Assembly (NCBI GenBank): GCA_964036295.1
Contig: OZ038466.1
Coordinates: forward strand, 21,256,597 to 21,320,596
DNA length: 64,000 bases
Origin: Plumapathes pennacea
Taxonomy: Eukaryota; Cnidaria; Anthozoa; Antipatharia; Myriopathidae
Direction: 5' to 3'
The notes beneath the pieces are model-generated. The model saw nothing but the letters and a program-made list of their open reading frames with translations, did not search any database and had not been told where the DNA came from. How positions within the stretch are numbered: position 1 is the first letter of the stretch; every line of letters starts with the position of its first letter. Below, piece by piece: positions 1 through 11,439 of the stretch. The position numbers and the translations under genes were made by a program.

Positions 1-518
1 CTGAATGCTAACCAAACAGTCTGACTTTTATGGCGTGACAGAGCGCCAAATGAAAACAGTGCTTCCCGGCCTAGCTAGCATGCAGTCATATGAACATACT
101 CTTGGTTTGCTGCATGACGTATGAGCAGTTGGTTTGACTTTGAGCGTGGTTTTATTATATCCAGTTCCGTAGGCTCATAGCATACAGTAGACAAAGTGCA
201 CTCATCGGGCCAAATTAAGGTCGGGTCGGTTGTGTTTACATACTGCCCAAATAAGTTTTCAGTTCAAATTTTAAAAATGCGTTTTCAATCCGTTTATTGA
301 CACATTAAAAACAATCGAATTCGTCGATAGAAATGCACAAATTAGTTAAAACCACAGTCTAAAGAGTGGATCATTTTCTGCTTCAGTTATATTTCTGTAT
401 TACAAACAGCGAGTATGACCGATGAAAACGAATTAGGCCGTGTAAATACTTCCTCGTTAATCACTGGGTTCGGCCGGTGCGATGCATAAAACTCAGACTC
501 GGGATTGAGAGATGAAAC
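1..518. other. Probable intron of the P450 gene; no exon seen
   Basis: This stretch lies downstream of exon 2 of the minus-strand P450 gene. I looked for the next conserved CYP4 block, the region after the 'VYSLVVPFIG' segment, on the minus strand and did not find it. The sequence is most simply intron, with the remaining exons beyond the left edge. Open frames here are short and unlike any family I recognise. Confidence 0.5.
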
Positions 519-1290
519 CGCGTGCCTATGAAGGGTACCACGAGGCTGTATACAAACTTCTCTTTCGGGACAGGATTCGTCAAGACGGTCTTGATTGTTT
601 CTGGGTGACAGAGCACGAGGGCCGAACGGACGGGACCAAACCACAAGCGGTACGCCGTCTTGAACTTAGCCGTGCAGTCCAAGTGGAAAAGCAAACCATG
701 CCCGTCGAATGTGGCCTGGAAACAACGAAGAAATGATGTATTTGGCATTCAACCTATACTTGCCACAAAAGTTTAGTTGTATAAACCGACATTGTACTCT
801 ATGAGTAAGCCTTCGTTAACACATAATCTAATCTGTATTTCTTGCGCATCTGCAAATTTATGGAGGATAAATGCTAGAGTGACCTGGCTAATGCACATAG
901 TGGTAGAGATCTCGCGTCTTAAATACGGCATGCATAAGTAATGCTAGTTCTGTAACGGTTCCTGGGCCTTTGTGTTCAATACAGCAACACTTTCCGGCGC
1001 TTTTTTCGGGTTAAGACAGTTTGATTCGAGACAAAAGAGAGCGAGAATCAAATATGGGACGAAATCCTACATATTCAGTATCAATTTCGAGCGGATTGGG
1101 TACTTACTTGATCCATGTGCCCTTTTAACCAGTGTTTTGGCGGCCCGTCGAAGTTTGCGACGTGCTTGTGCGAATTAGTGATCATTTTAAGGACGGAAAA
1201 CGCCGCTTGTAAGAGTACGATAACCCAAACCGTTCCGATCACCAATAGCCACACGGGACAAGACGGCAAGAGAGTAAAAGAAAACATCAT
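519..1290 (-). CDS. Cytochrome P450 family 4-like, 5' end (two exons, incomplete)
   Basis: Exon 1 (1290-1108) starts MMFSF and encodes a hydrophobic N-terminal anchor (about residues 12-35) followed by the 'GPPKHWLKGHMDQ' hinge typical of CYP4 enzymes. It ends at a consensus donor, CAA|GTAAGT, in phase 0. Exon 2 (715-519) follows a TTTCCAG acceptor and reads ATFDGHG..., then 'RLWFGPVRSALVLCHPETIK' and 'KEKFVYSLVVPFIG', the first beta-sheet region shared by CYP4 members. The exon 2 donor (GTTTCA) is weak, so its end is approximate. CYP4 enzymes are ER-anchored haem mono-oxygenases, commonly fatty-acid omega-hydroxylases. The I-helix, ExxR and haem-binding cysteine would lie beyond the left edge, so activity cannot be judged. 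A pseudogene or truncated copy is possible because no third exon is visible in 518 bases. Confidence 0.75.
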
Positions 1291-2263
1291 TGCTTCGAAC
1301 GAAAATCGCTGAAATTAGATTACTAAAGTTGAGTGACTGAAACAGGCGGGTGACCCGGGTTATATTTATTTGGATAGTGACGTGTCAAATGCAACACTGT
1401 AGTGTTCAAAAACTAGATATTTACCGCGTTTGTGTAGCAACCGAATCACAGTTTATTGAAAGGTTCTTTATCATCTCCTGTCAGCTGTTTAGCTGTTTAA
1501 CTGAAGACAAAGTTTTTAAATCTTCTTTTAACCGACAAAAGCTCAGCGGAGAGGGAAAACGAGCCGGTGTCTGTGTGAATGAAATTGGTGATAGCAGAAC
1601 TAGATTCTAGCTATTCTAGTTGTTCTGTGCGAAAACAAATCGTATAGTTATAGGTGACGTGCAGTGTTTGCAATGTCCCAACAAAAGATATTAAAAGGCT
1701 TTATATGTTATCACGAAACATCTGAACTATAGAACCGTCCGACCAAACCAGTGCTTGAGTTGTGTTTGAGTTCGGATGTGGGGCCGGAAGTTAGCATTTC
1801 TGCTCTAATTATTTAACAAATGTGGTAATTTCATATTCTATTCTGAATGCTCGTTGTCAATCTACAGCCTTAATCATTTAAATTTATGCCAAACACTTTT
1901 TATGGTGTTTACCAAGCCTGAAATGTTAGTTTTGGTCCTTATTTATTAAATTTCCAAAACTGTTATTTTCTGCGTGTGTAATGCGCGCATGCTCTGTATA
2001 ACGGACACGTTATTAGCAAAAACCAGCCACACTACCAGAAAAAAAAAAAGTTTCTGCAACTGACGACATCGATCAGCTATAGTTTTTTTTTTTTTTTTTT
2101 TTTTCAAACAACTCTTTCATTGTGAATTTAATTGCTTTCTTTACATTATAACAGAATCAGTTTGCCCGTTTACTTTAATTGGTATGGTTGGTGTTGGTCC
2201 GCGAAAACTGTTCGGATAAACTTAATACAACTGTACAACTCAATACCGTAGGAATGGAACTGC
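1291..2263. other. Intergenic region between two minus-strand genes
   Basis: This holds the upstream region of the P450 gene and the 3' flank of the Tctex1 gene. I see no convincing exon. It contains a T-run at about 2082-2104 and an A-run at about 2040-2049. No clear core-promoter motif was recognised. Confidence 0.5.
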
Positions 2264-2269
2264 TTTATT
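2264..2269 (-). terminator. Poly(A) signal of the Tctex1 gene
   Basis: AATAAA on the minus strand, about 150 nt downstream of the stop codon at 2420-2422. This is a plausible cleavage/polyadenylation signal for the dynein light chain transcript. Confidence 0.55.
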
Positions 2270-2419
2270 ACTTGAACAATGCTCTTTTCACATTCTGTAC
2301 TGGAAGCAAATTTGTCACACCAATTTCTTGTTATATGAATATTTTCTTTTTCTTCCTTACCAGGGTGCAAAGATATTTGATAAAAAACAAATATGATGAT
2401 CAGCAAACTTGTCATTTTA

Positions 2420-2902
2420 CTACTCCACAAAGAGGCCATACACAGTAGCAACACCAAACAGATGCGAACTACGGTACTGAGCCGTACACCACTTGTCAAA
2501 TCTCTCATCTAAAAGACAACGGCTCGCGACATTGAGGCCCTGGCCTTCCATAGACCCAATGTGAACTACGCAGACAATCTTGAATCTGTCCATGTTGAAA
2601 AACTTTGCTTCTTCCTTCACTCGTTCGGCCACTTTTAACGCCATGTTTTTGCAGTTTTCTGGTTTGTATTCCGTTCCTTCGAGGTGCTCCTTCAAGATAT
2701 CTTCTGTGCGTTGTTTTATCTTGTGCACATCAAAAGGGTCATCAGGCGCCATCTTGTATGTGTTCTCTACTGGAAGGTACAATTTCATGAAGTCTTCCAT
2801 TAGCGACGCTTGTGATGCTTTTTTAGGTCTTCGTGGAATTCCTGTCCGGCTCAGTTTAAGAATACCGCGCTGAGAAACCTCCGAAGTTGTGCTGTCCGCC
2901 AT
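2420..2902 (-). CDS. Tctex1-domain dynein light chain, DYNLT5/TCTEX1D1-like
   Basis: A 160-residue intronless protein. A basic, probably disordered N-terminus (about residues 1-40, including 'RTGIPRRPKKAS') is followed by 'ENTYKM' and a full Tctex1 domain to the C-terminus. Family landmarks are 'YKPENCKNMALKVAERVKEEAK' split over helix 2, 'RFKIVCVVHIG' in a beta strand, 'ASRCLLDERFDKWCTAQYRS' in the swapped-strand region, and the terminal 'FGVATVYGLFVE'. Tctex1 light chains dimerise and link cargo or intermediate chains to dynein. The long N-terminus and 'ENTY' motif resemble the DYNLT5/TCTEX1D group rather than DYNLT1. The start ATG lies in an ATGGCGGAC context at the first in-frame Met. The single-exon structure could reflect an old retrocopy, but the frame is intact. 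Confidence 0.88.
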   Translation of the reverse strand: MADSTTSEVSQRGILKLSRTGIPRRPKKASQASLMEDFMKLYLPVENTYKMAPDDPFDVHKIKQRTEDILKEHLEGTEYKPENCKNMALKVAERVKEEAKFFNMDRFKIVCVVHIGSMEGQGLNVASRCLLDERFDKWCTAQYRSSHLFGVATVYGLFVE

Positions 2903-5070
2903 ATGTGCTTATCCGTCAGTTGTTCAGGCACCAAAACTTGCCGTGATTTATGCTTGATCCGAGACGCGCAAAAGCGATGGCTATTTCTTCAAATCTATTT
3001 GAAAAAGAGCCCAGTTAGCTTTGAATTAGGAATTGTTAGCCCCGCCAAACAAACTTTGTTGACTGCAAAGCGATGGCAACAAGACTTAATTATCACATTT
3101 TTCTCTGAGACTTACATGATTTTTCAAATTGAAGAATCGTGAATTTTATAAACTATCGCCGGACGCAGCGCCAGCAAAGCCTCTTTGATGGGTAAAAAAT
3201 TAGTATAGCATACTAAGGCTTTGTACCAAAGTGATTCCGTGCATCTAGCGATGTATTAATCGCTATATACGTGGGATCACGAAATGTTACCCCAAGGCCA
3301 TATGAACTGGTTGCGGATATAATAGAGCGGCTGCTACTAACTTCACTTAGGAGTATTGTACTTACAATGGACCACTTTAGCAGAAACCGGCAGTTGACAG
3401 AAAGGTCAAGCCATAAACAGACACCTAAACACCCATGAGTGACAAGCAAATGGCTAATTCTGTTCAAGCAAAAGTAAACATTTTTAATGCACGAACAAAA
3501 GCATGGGATTACCATTGTTTGAACGGATTAGAGAGAGAAGTTTTTACTCTTGTTTGCAAAGCTCTGTGTTCGGTTTATTTTACACAAGGGAATGGCGCTA
3601 CAATACAAAATTACACCTACTAAATTTACATGCAGACGTCAAGGTATCATCGGCTGAACCGGATTAGCAATGTACAATTGATTCACTGATTGAACCTGTG
3701 TCGGCCTCTGCCGTTTTCAGTTGAGGGTCCGCGTCCAATCAATCACTCAACTCTGTGCCCCAGTGGGCTCACAAAAAGACTTTTTGTTCATTAAGGGCAT
3801 AACAAAACAAAGTATAAAACAAACACGAACTGTTTGTTTAGTCCGTCTTTACAAAAAGAGGCTTCTCAAACAACTATAGCTGCTAACTTTTTTGTACAAT
3901 GAAATCAAGGTCCAGAGCGAGTGGATTCATTTGCCATTATACCAAAAGATGGGCAAAATTATGCTTTTCCAGGAAAATTCGAAGTGTATGCCTAAGTTTA
4001 CAGTATATCCTTTATTTTTTTATCTTTGCTTAGGCTGTTAAAATTACTACCACTGCCTGGTCCCCATTTCCCGGACTTTAAAACCCTTGTACTCCTCTTG
4101 TTGTTTGTCCTTTGATTTCTTTACTCTTTCAACCCCAGACATAAAAAAAGGGTCACGTTTTGGGTGGAAATATAAAAATAGTCCATCAGTGAGAGAACCA
4201 CCCCATTCCCATGGTGTAGAGAAGTTGGTAGCTGGTTTGCTTTGATCTAATAACATAGTTTGTTCAACTCTAAATTCTCCCAACCCAAGACACTTCCTTC
4301 TGTCAAATTAGGAGATTTAAGTTCTTGATCTTCAGTACACAGTGATTGACTGCATTTTTCCAAGAAATATGTATGATACTTCCACTATCGCTATAAAATT
4401 TACAGCGCATAGATTCTCGCGATGATCCAATTCACAAAACGTACTTCAACTGGTAAATTTACCACTACACAAATCAAACACTGTAGGTTCTCGCGACTTC
4501 GGAACTATAACTGGTCATAACTCAATAGTAATAGCCCGGAGTCAGAGCAAGGGACAGAAAGGACTTTCTCCCGATTTTCCATGGTTTGGCTCTTGCGAAA
4601 TCGTCCACCCGCGGTGTTTAACAGCGTCACATTTCCGCCAGGATTCTCAGGCTTGCCCTTTGGAAAATACCGACACATATCTGGTTGAGCTAGCAAATAC
4701 AAGATACAAAAACCGTACTACAGATAACAACAATATTGCACAAAGAAAGAGCAATCAGGCCTGCGATTTAAATCCCGAAATATTTTACTTCCGCAGAGTT
4801 GAGGGTGATTATATTCAACACTCTTCTCTGCCTCATGGATGTGATTGGACTAGAACGAGTAAAATCTTATACTTCCCGTGGTGAAATTTACAGCTTCACC
4901 CGGCTTTACAAACGATGGCCGAATTTCTTGCCAATCCGTATTTTTACCGGTAGTCGGAATCGAGCGAAAAAACTTTCTACTCATTGAGGTAATTCCTGAT
5001 TAGCAGAAGGGCGCGAAATACGAATTTCTTTCCCGACTAAAGTTTCAATTGGAACTTTGAGGTGGCTTTG
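2903..5070. other. Intergenic region without recognised genes
   Basis: This is the upstream flank of the Tctex1 gene up to the first inverted-repeat element. Several short frames exist on both strands (for example 3213-3515 and 4047-4283 on the minus strand). None has recognisable domains or splice structure, and I do not call them. No RNA gene was recognised. Confidence 0.5.
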
Positions 5071-5311
5071 TTTGAATTGTGTAACGGGTATTTTGACCCC
5101 TGTGCTATTTTATTAAGATTAATGGTGGATGAGTTATATGAGGTTAAGGGAGTGATCGAGTGGCGAAGTGAAGTATAAATTAAAATGATGTGCGTTAGTA
5201 CGTGATTATATGCTGCAGCGCTAAAATGGGGTCCGTGTCAGGGCTTGTATTTGTGTAGGGAACATTTTCGGTAGGGAGACATGTAGTTGGGGTCGGTAGT
5301 TAACACGTGTG
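5071..5311 (+). repeat. Left terminal inverted repeat, 241 bp
   Basis: Reverse complement of 6561-6801 with no mismatch found. The inner limit is at CACGTGTG, after which the two arms diverge. Confidence 0.9.
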
Positions 5312-5313
5312 AA

Positions 5314-5910
5314 GAAACAACAACTACGAAACTCCTTTTCCCGTTTCCAAATACAAAGGTGTTTCACAAACAATTTCCCCCTCAAACAACTTTCTACAAC
5401 CAACACCACCCCCCCCCCCCCCCTCCGATCCCCAGGCCTCAAACAATTCCCCCTCCCCCACCCTACAGAAACAACAACTACGAAACTCCTTTTCCCGTTT
5501 CCAAATACAAAGGTGTTTCACAAACAATTTCCCCCTCAAACAACTTTCTAAACCAACACCCTCCCCCCCCGATCCCCAGGCCTCAAACAATTCCCCCCTC
5601 CCCCACCCTACAGAAACAACAACTACGAAACTCCCTTTCCCGTTTCCAAATACAAATGTGTTTCATAAACAATTTCCCCCTCAAACAACTTTCTACAATC
5701 AACACCCCCCCCCCATCCCCAGGCCTCAAACAAATTTCCCCCTCCCCCACCCTACAGAAACAACAACTACGAAACTCCCTTTCCCGTTTCCAAATACGAA
5801 TGTGTTTCACAAACAATTCCCCCCTCCCCCACCCAACAGAAACAACTACGACGAAATTCCTTTTCCTGTTTCCAAAAACAAATGTGTTTTACAAACAATT
5901 TCCCCTTCGA
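5314..5910 (+). repeat. Minisatellite inside the foldback element
   Basis: About five tandem units begin with GAAACAACAACTACG near 5314, 5468, 5613, 5757 and 5839 (spacing 154, 145, 144 and 82). Each carries a C-rich tract of variable length, which explains most of the length variation. The last unit is shortened. The long plus-strand frame across it is a low-complexity Pro/Thr/Asn shadow of the repeat. Confidence 0.8.
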
Positions 5911-6560
5911 CCCGCCCCTCCCAGTCGTCCTTGTTAATAATTCTCTATACCCGCCTCCTATTGGCCAGCGAAAGGTACGCCCCCACAAACCAAAGGTCAC
6001 TTTACATTTCACGTGGCCACGATTCGACTTCGTTTACGACTGCCTGTCGTATTGCAACCCAGTATTTTACTTAGCGTTTGGATGCAGTCCTACGGCATCG
6101 ATCTTCGGAAATCTATCGAGGTAAGTCAATTCCTTCCACCTAATTTTTTCCCTCCCCTCCTTGTGTCGAAGTCTTGACCATCTTCCCCGCTTTTCTCCCT
6201 TCACCCTCAACTCGGCCAGGGCCAAAAGTTTGTAACCGTTGATCGTGTAGGGCATGGATGGCGCGCGCCTACCATTTCGAAACACGTACTATTGAAGGAA
6301 CTTTCACCTTCATAGAGCAACCGCGTTACTATGCCCCTGATGAGAATAGCGCGGTTGCTTCGACGGACAAACCTCAAATGATGGTCATTAGTTCGACACA
6401 CTTTTTAGAGCGCTCTTTCCTACACCACCCGTTTAACTTCCACTTCTATTAATTACTGTTATTATGTTAGCTTCTTCACTAATCCCTTCGTTTTTCAGTT
6501 CTCTGTTTATTGTATTCTCGGTTTTATTCGCTCTTCGCTCCCGTCCCCTTTGTTACCCAA

Positions 6561-6801
6561 CACACGTGTTAACTACCGACCCCAACTACATGTCTCCCTA
6601 CCGAAAATGTTCCCTACACAAATACAAGCCCTGACACGGACCCCATTTTAGCGCTGCAGCATATAATCACGTACTAACGCACATCATTTTAATTTATACT
6701 TCACTTCGCCACTCGATCACTCCCTTAACCTCATATAACTCATCCACCATTAATCTTAATAAAATAGCACAGGGGTCAAAATACCCGTTACACAATTCAA
6801 A
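6561..6801 (-). repeat. Right terminal inverted repeat, 241 bp
   Basis: Exact inverse of 5071-5311. It ends ...CACAATTCAAA at 6801, immediately followed by satellite sequence (CTAGGGTTTGACCC). Confidence 0.9.
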
Positions 6802-7999
6802 CTAGGGTTTGACCCAGGCTCCTAGGGTTTATATACCAAAATTTTTTGGTCCTTTAGTTCAACTCAAACACTGGAAATAGGCAGTGGAGATGGTAAATGA
6901 TAGGAATCAGCCTTTTGATTTTGAAAATAGGTTTTATTCTCGGAGAAAACACTGGTTAAAGTCAGACTTAGTTAGGGTTTGACCCAGGCTCCTAGGGTTT
7001 ATAAACCAAAATTTTTTGGTGCTGTAGTTCAACTCAAACACTGGAAATAGGCAGTCGAGATAGTAAATGATAGGAATCAGCCTTTTGATTTTGAAAATAG
7101 GTTTTATTCTCGGAGAAAACACTGGTTAAAGTCAGACTTAGTTAGGGTTTGACCCAGGCTCCTAGGGTTTATAAACCAAAATTTTTTGGTGCTCTAGTTC
7201 AACTCAAACACTGGAAATAGGCAGTGGAGATGGTAAATGATAGGAATCAGCCTTTTGATTTTGAAAATAGGTTTTATTCTTGGAGAAAACACTGGTCAAA
7301 GTCAGACTTAGTTAGGGTTTGACCCAGGCTCCTAGGGTTTATAAACCAAAATTTTTTGGTGCTCCAGTTCAACTCAAACACTGGAAATAGGCAGTCGAGA
7401 TGGTAAATGATAGGAATCAGCCTTTTGATTTTGAAAATAGGTTTTATTCTCAGAGAAAACACTGGTCAAAGTCAGACTTAGTTAGGGTTTGACCCAGGCT
7501 CCTAGGGTTTATATACCAAAATTTTTTTGTCCTGTAGTTCAACTCAAACACTGGAAATAGGCAGTGGAGATGGTAAATGATAGGAATCAGCCTTTTGATT
7601 TTGAAAATAGGTTTTATTCTCGGAGAAAACACTGGTCAAAGTCAGACTTCTCCTAGGGTTTATATATCAAAATTTCTTTGTCCTTTAGTTCAACTCAAAC
7701 ACTGGAAATAGGCAGTCGAGATGGTAAATGATAGGAATCAGCCTTTTGATTTTGAAAATAGGTTTTAATCTTGGAGAAAACACTGGTCAAAGTCAGACTT
7801 AGTTAGGGTTTGACCCAGGCTCCTAGGGTTCATATACCAAAATTTTTTGGTGCTCCAGTTCAACTCAAACACTGGAAATAGGCAGTCGAGATGGTAAATG
7901 ATATGAATCAGCTTTTTGATTTTGAAAATAGGTTTTATTCTTGGAGAAAACACTGGTCAAAGTCAGACTTAGTTAGGGTTTGACCCAGGCTCCTAGGGT

Positions 8000-10060
8000 T
8001 TTTAAACCAAAATTTTTTGGTGCTGTACTTAGTTCAACTCAAACACTGGAAATAGGCAGTCGAGATGGTAAATGATAGGAATCAGCCTTTTGATTTTGAA
8101 AATAGGTTTTATTCTTGGAGAAAACACTGGTCAAAGTCAGACTTAGTTAGGGTTTGACCAAGGCTCCTAGGGTTTATAAACCAAAATTTTTTGGTCCTCT
8201 AGTTCAACTCAAACACTGGAAATAGGCAGTGGAGATGGTAAATGATAGGAATCAGTCTTTTGATTTTGAAAATAGGTTTTATTCTCGGAGAAAACACTGG
8301 TCAAAGTCAGACTTAGTTAGGGTTTGACCCAGGCTCCTAGGGTTTATAAACCAAAATTTTTTTCTCCTTTAGTTCAACTCAAACACTGGAAATAGGCAGT
8401 GGAGATGGTAAATGATAGGAATCAGCCTTTTGATTTTGAAAATAGGTTTTATTCTTGGAGAAAACAAATGGTCAAAGTCAGACTTAGTTAGGGTTTGACC
8501 CAGGCTCCTAGGGTTCATATATCAAAATTTTTTGGTCCTTTAGTTCAACTCAAACACTGGAAATAGGCAGTCGAGATGGTAAATGATAGGAATCAGCCTT
8601 TTGATTTTGAAAATAGGTTTTATTCTTGGAGAAAACACTGGTCAAAGTCAGACTTAGTTAGGGTTTGACCCAGGCTCCTAGGGTTTATATACCAAAATTT
8701 TTTTGTCCTTTAGTTCAACTCAAACACTGGAAATAGGCAGTCGAGATGGTAAATGATAGGAATCAGCCTTTTGATTTTGAAAATAGGTTTTAATCTTGGA
8801 GAAAACACTGGTCAAAGTCAGACTTAAATAAGGGTTTGACCCAGGCTCCTAGGGTTTATATACCAAAATTTTTTGGTGCTCCAGTTCAACTCAAACACTG
8901 GAAATAGGCAGTCGAGATGGTAAATGATATGAATCAGCCTTTTGATTTTGAAAATAGGTTTTATTCTCGGAGAAAACACTGGTTAAAGTCAGACTTAGTT
9001 AGGGTTTGACCCAGGCTCCTAGGGTTTATAAACCCAAATTTTTTGGTGCTCCAGTTCAACTCAAACACTGGAAATAGGCAGTTGAGATGGTAATTGATAG
9101 GAATCAGCCTTTTGATTTTGAAAATAGGTTTTATTCTTGGAGAAAACACTGGTCAAAGTCAGACTTAGTTATGGTTTGACCCAGACTCCTAGGGTTTTTA
9201 AACCAAAATTTTTTGGTGCTGTGCTAGTTCAACTCAAACACTGGAAATAGCCAGTCGAGATGGTAAATGATAGGAATCAGCCTTTTGATTTTGAAAATAG
9301 GTTTTATTCTCGGAGAAAACACTGGTCAAAGTCAGACTTAGTTAGGGTTTGACCAAGGCTCCTAGGGTTTATAAACCAAAATTTTTTGGTCCTCTAGTTC
9401 AACTCAAACACTGGAAATAGGCAGTGGAGATGGTAAATGATAGGAATCAGCCTTTTGATTTTGAAAATAGGTTTTATTCTCGGAGAAAACACTGGTCAAA
9501 GTCAGACTTAGTTAGGGTTTGACCAAGGCTCCTAGGGTTTATAAACCAAAATTTTTTGGTCCTCTAGTTCAACTCAAACACTGGAAAAAGGCAGTGGAGA
9601 TGGTAATTGATAGGAATCAGCCTTTTGATTTTGAAAATAGGTTTTATTCTCGGAGAAAACACTGGTCAAAGTCAGACTTAGTTAGGGTTTGACCCAGGCT
9701 CCTAGGGTTTATAAACCAAAATTTTTTTCTCCTTTAGTTCAACTCAAACACTGGAAATAGGCAGTGGAGATGGTAAATGATAGGAATCAGCCTTTTGATT
9801 TTGAAAATAGGTTTTATTCTTGGAGAAAACAAATGGTCAAAGTCAGACTTAGTTAGGGTTTGACCCAGGCTCCTAGGGTTCATATATCAAAATTTTTTTG
9901 TCCTTTAGTTCAACTCAAACACTGGAAATAGGCAGTCGAGATGGTAAATGATAGAAATCAGCCTTTTGATTTTGAAAATAGGTTTTATTCTTGGAGAAAA
10001 CATTGGTCAAAGTCAGACTTAGTTAGGGTTTGACCCAGGCTCCTAGGGTTTATATACCAA
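8000..10060 (+). repeat. Higher-order block of 7-8 monomers in the satellite
   Basis: Diagnostic variants recur in order. GACCAAGG occurs at 8156, 9351 and 9521. A GTTTTTAAACC variant occurs near 7996 and 9192. AAAACAAATGG with a following CATATATC variant occurs near 8466 and 9831. Offsets are about 1,195 and then 1,365, consistent with a seven-monomer duplication in which one monomer was further doubled. Confidence 0.65.
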
Positions 10061-11439
10061 AATTTTTTTGTCCTTTAGTTCAACTCAAACACTGGAAATA
10101 GGCAGTCGAGATGGTAAATGATAGGAATCAGCCTTTTGATTTTGAAAATAGGTTTTATTCTTGGAGAAAACATTGGTCAAAGTCAGACTTAGTTAGGGTT
10201 TGACCCAGGCTCCTAGGGTTTATATACCAAAATTTTTTTGTCCTTTAGTTCAACTCAAACACTGGAAATAGGCAGTCGAGATGGTAAATGATAGGAATCA
10301 GCCTTTTGATTTTGAAATTAGGTTTTATTCTTGGAGAAAACACTGGTCAAGGTCAGACTTAGTTAGGGTTTGACCCAGGCTCCTAGGGTTTATATACCAA
10401 AATTTTTTGGTGCTCCAGTTCAACTCAAACACTGGAAATAGGCAGTCAAGATGGTAAATGATATGTATCGGCCTTTTGATTTTGGAAATAGGTTTAATTC
10501 TTGGAGAAAACACCAGTTAAAGTCAGACTTAGTTAGGGTTTGACTTAGGCTCCTAGGGTTTATAAACCAAAATTTTTTGGTGCTCCAGTTCAACTCAAAC
10601 ACTGGATATAGGCAGTGGAGATGGTAAATGATAGGAATCAGCCTTTTGATTTTGAAAATAGGTTTTATTCTCGGAGAAAACACTGGTCAAAGTCAGACTT
10701 AGTTAGGGTTTGACCCAGGCTCCTAGGGTTTATAAACCAAAATTTTTTGGTGTTGTAGTTCAACTCAAACACTGGAAATAGGCAGTGGAGATGGTAAATG
10801 ATAGGAATCAGCCTTTTGATTTTGAAAATAGGTTTTATTCTTGGACAAAACACTGGTCAAAGTCAGACTTAGTTAGGGTTTGACCCAGGCTCCTAGGGTT
10901 TATAAACCAAAATTTTTTGGTGATTTAGTTCAACCCAAACACTGGAAATAGGCAGTCGAGATGGTAAATGATAGGAATCAGCCTTTTGATTTTGAAAATA
11001 GGTTTTATTCTCGGAGAAAACACTGGTTAAAGTCAGACTTAGTTAGGGTTTGACCCAGGCTCCTAGGGTTTATAAACCAAAATTTTTTGGCGCTCTAGTT
11101 CAACTCAAACACTGGAAATAGGCAGTGGAGATGGTAAATGATAGGAATCAGCCTTTTGATTTTGAAAATAGGTTTTATTCTTGGAGAAAACACTGGTCAA
11201 AGTCAGACTTAGTTAGGGTTTGACCGGCCAGGCTCCTAGGGTTTATAAACCCAAATTTTTTGGTGTTTTAGTTCAACTCAAACACTGGAAATAGGCAGTG
11301 GAGATGGTAAATGATAGGAATCAGCCTTTTGATTTTGAAAATAGGTTTTATTCTTGGAGAAAACACTGGTCAAAGTCAGACTTAGTTAGGGTTTGACCCA
11401 GGCTCCTAGGGTTTATAAACCCAAATTTTTTGGTGTTTT

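Larger units (their letters stand above)
5071..6801. mobile_element. Foldback/TIR element with 241-bp perfect inverted termini
   Basis: Bases 5071-5311 and 6561-6801 are exact reverse complements over 241 positions by hand comparison. They enclose about 1.25 kb with a minisatellite (5314-5910) and a GC-richer unique part (about 5930-6560). No transposase frame is present, so it is non-autonomous. The outer tip reads TTTGAATTGTGTAACGGG. The right tip touches the first satellite monomer within about two bases, so no target-site duplication can be read there. Identity of the arms implies recent insertion or gene conversion. I cannot assign a superfamily. An assembly hairpin artefact is an alternative. 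Confidence 0.8.

Noticed and set aside
3213-4283. Minus-strand frames of 100 and 78 codons
   Set aside because: No recognisable domain, no splice context, and compositions expected of random AT-rich sequence.
5287-5937. A 216-codon plus-strand frame
   Set aside because: It is a translation of the minisatellite and C-runs inside the foldback element, with no domain and unit lengths that change the frame.
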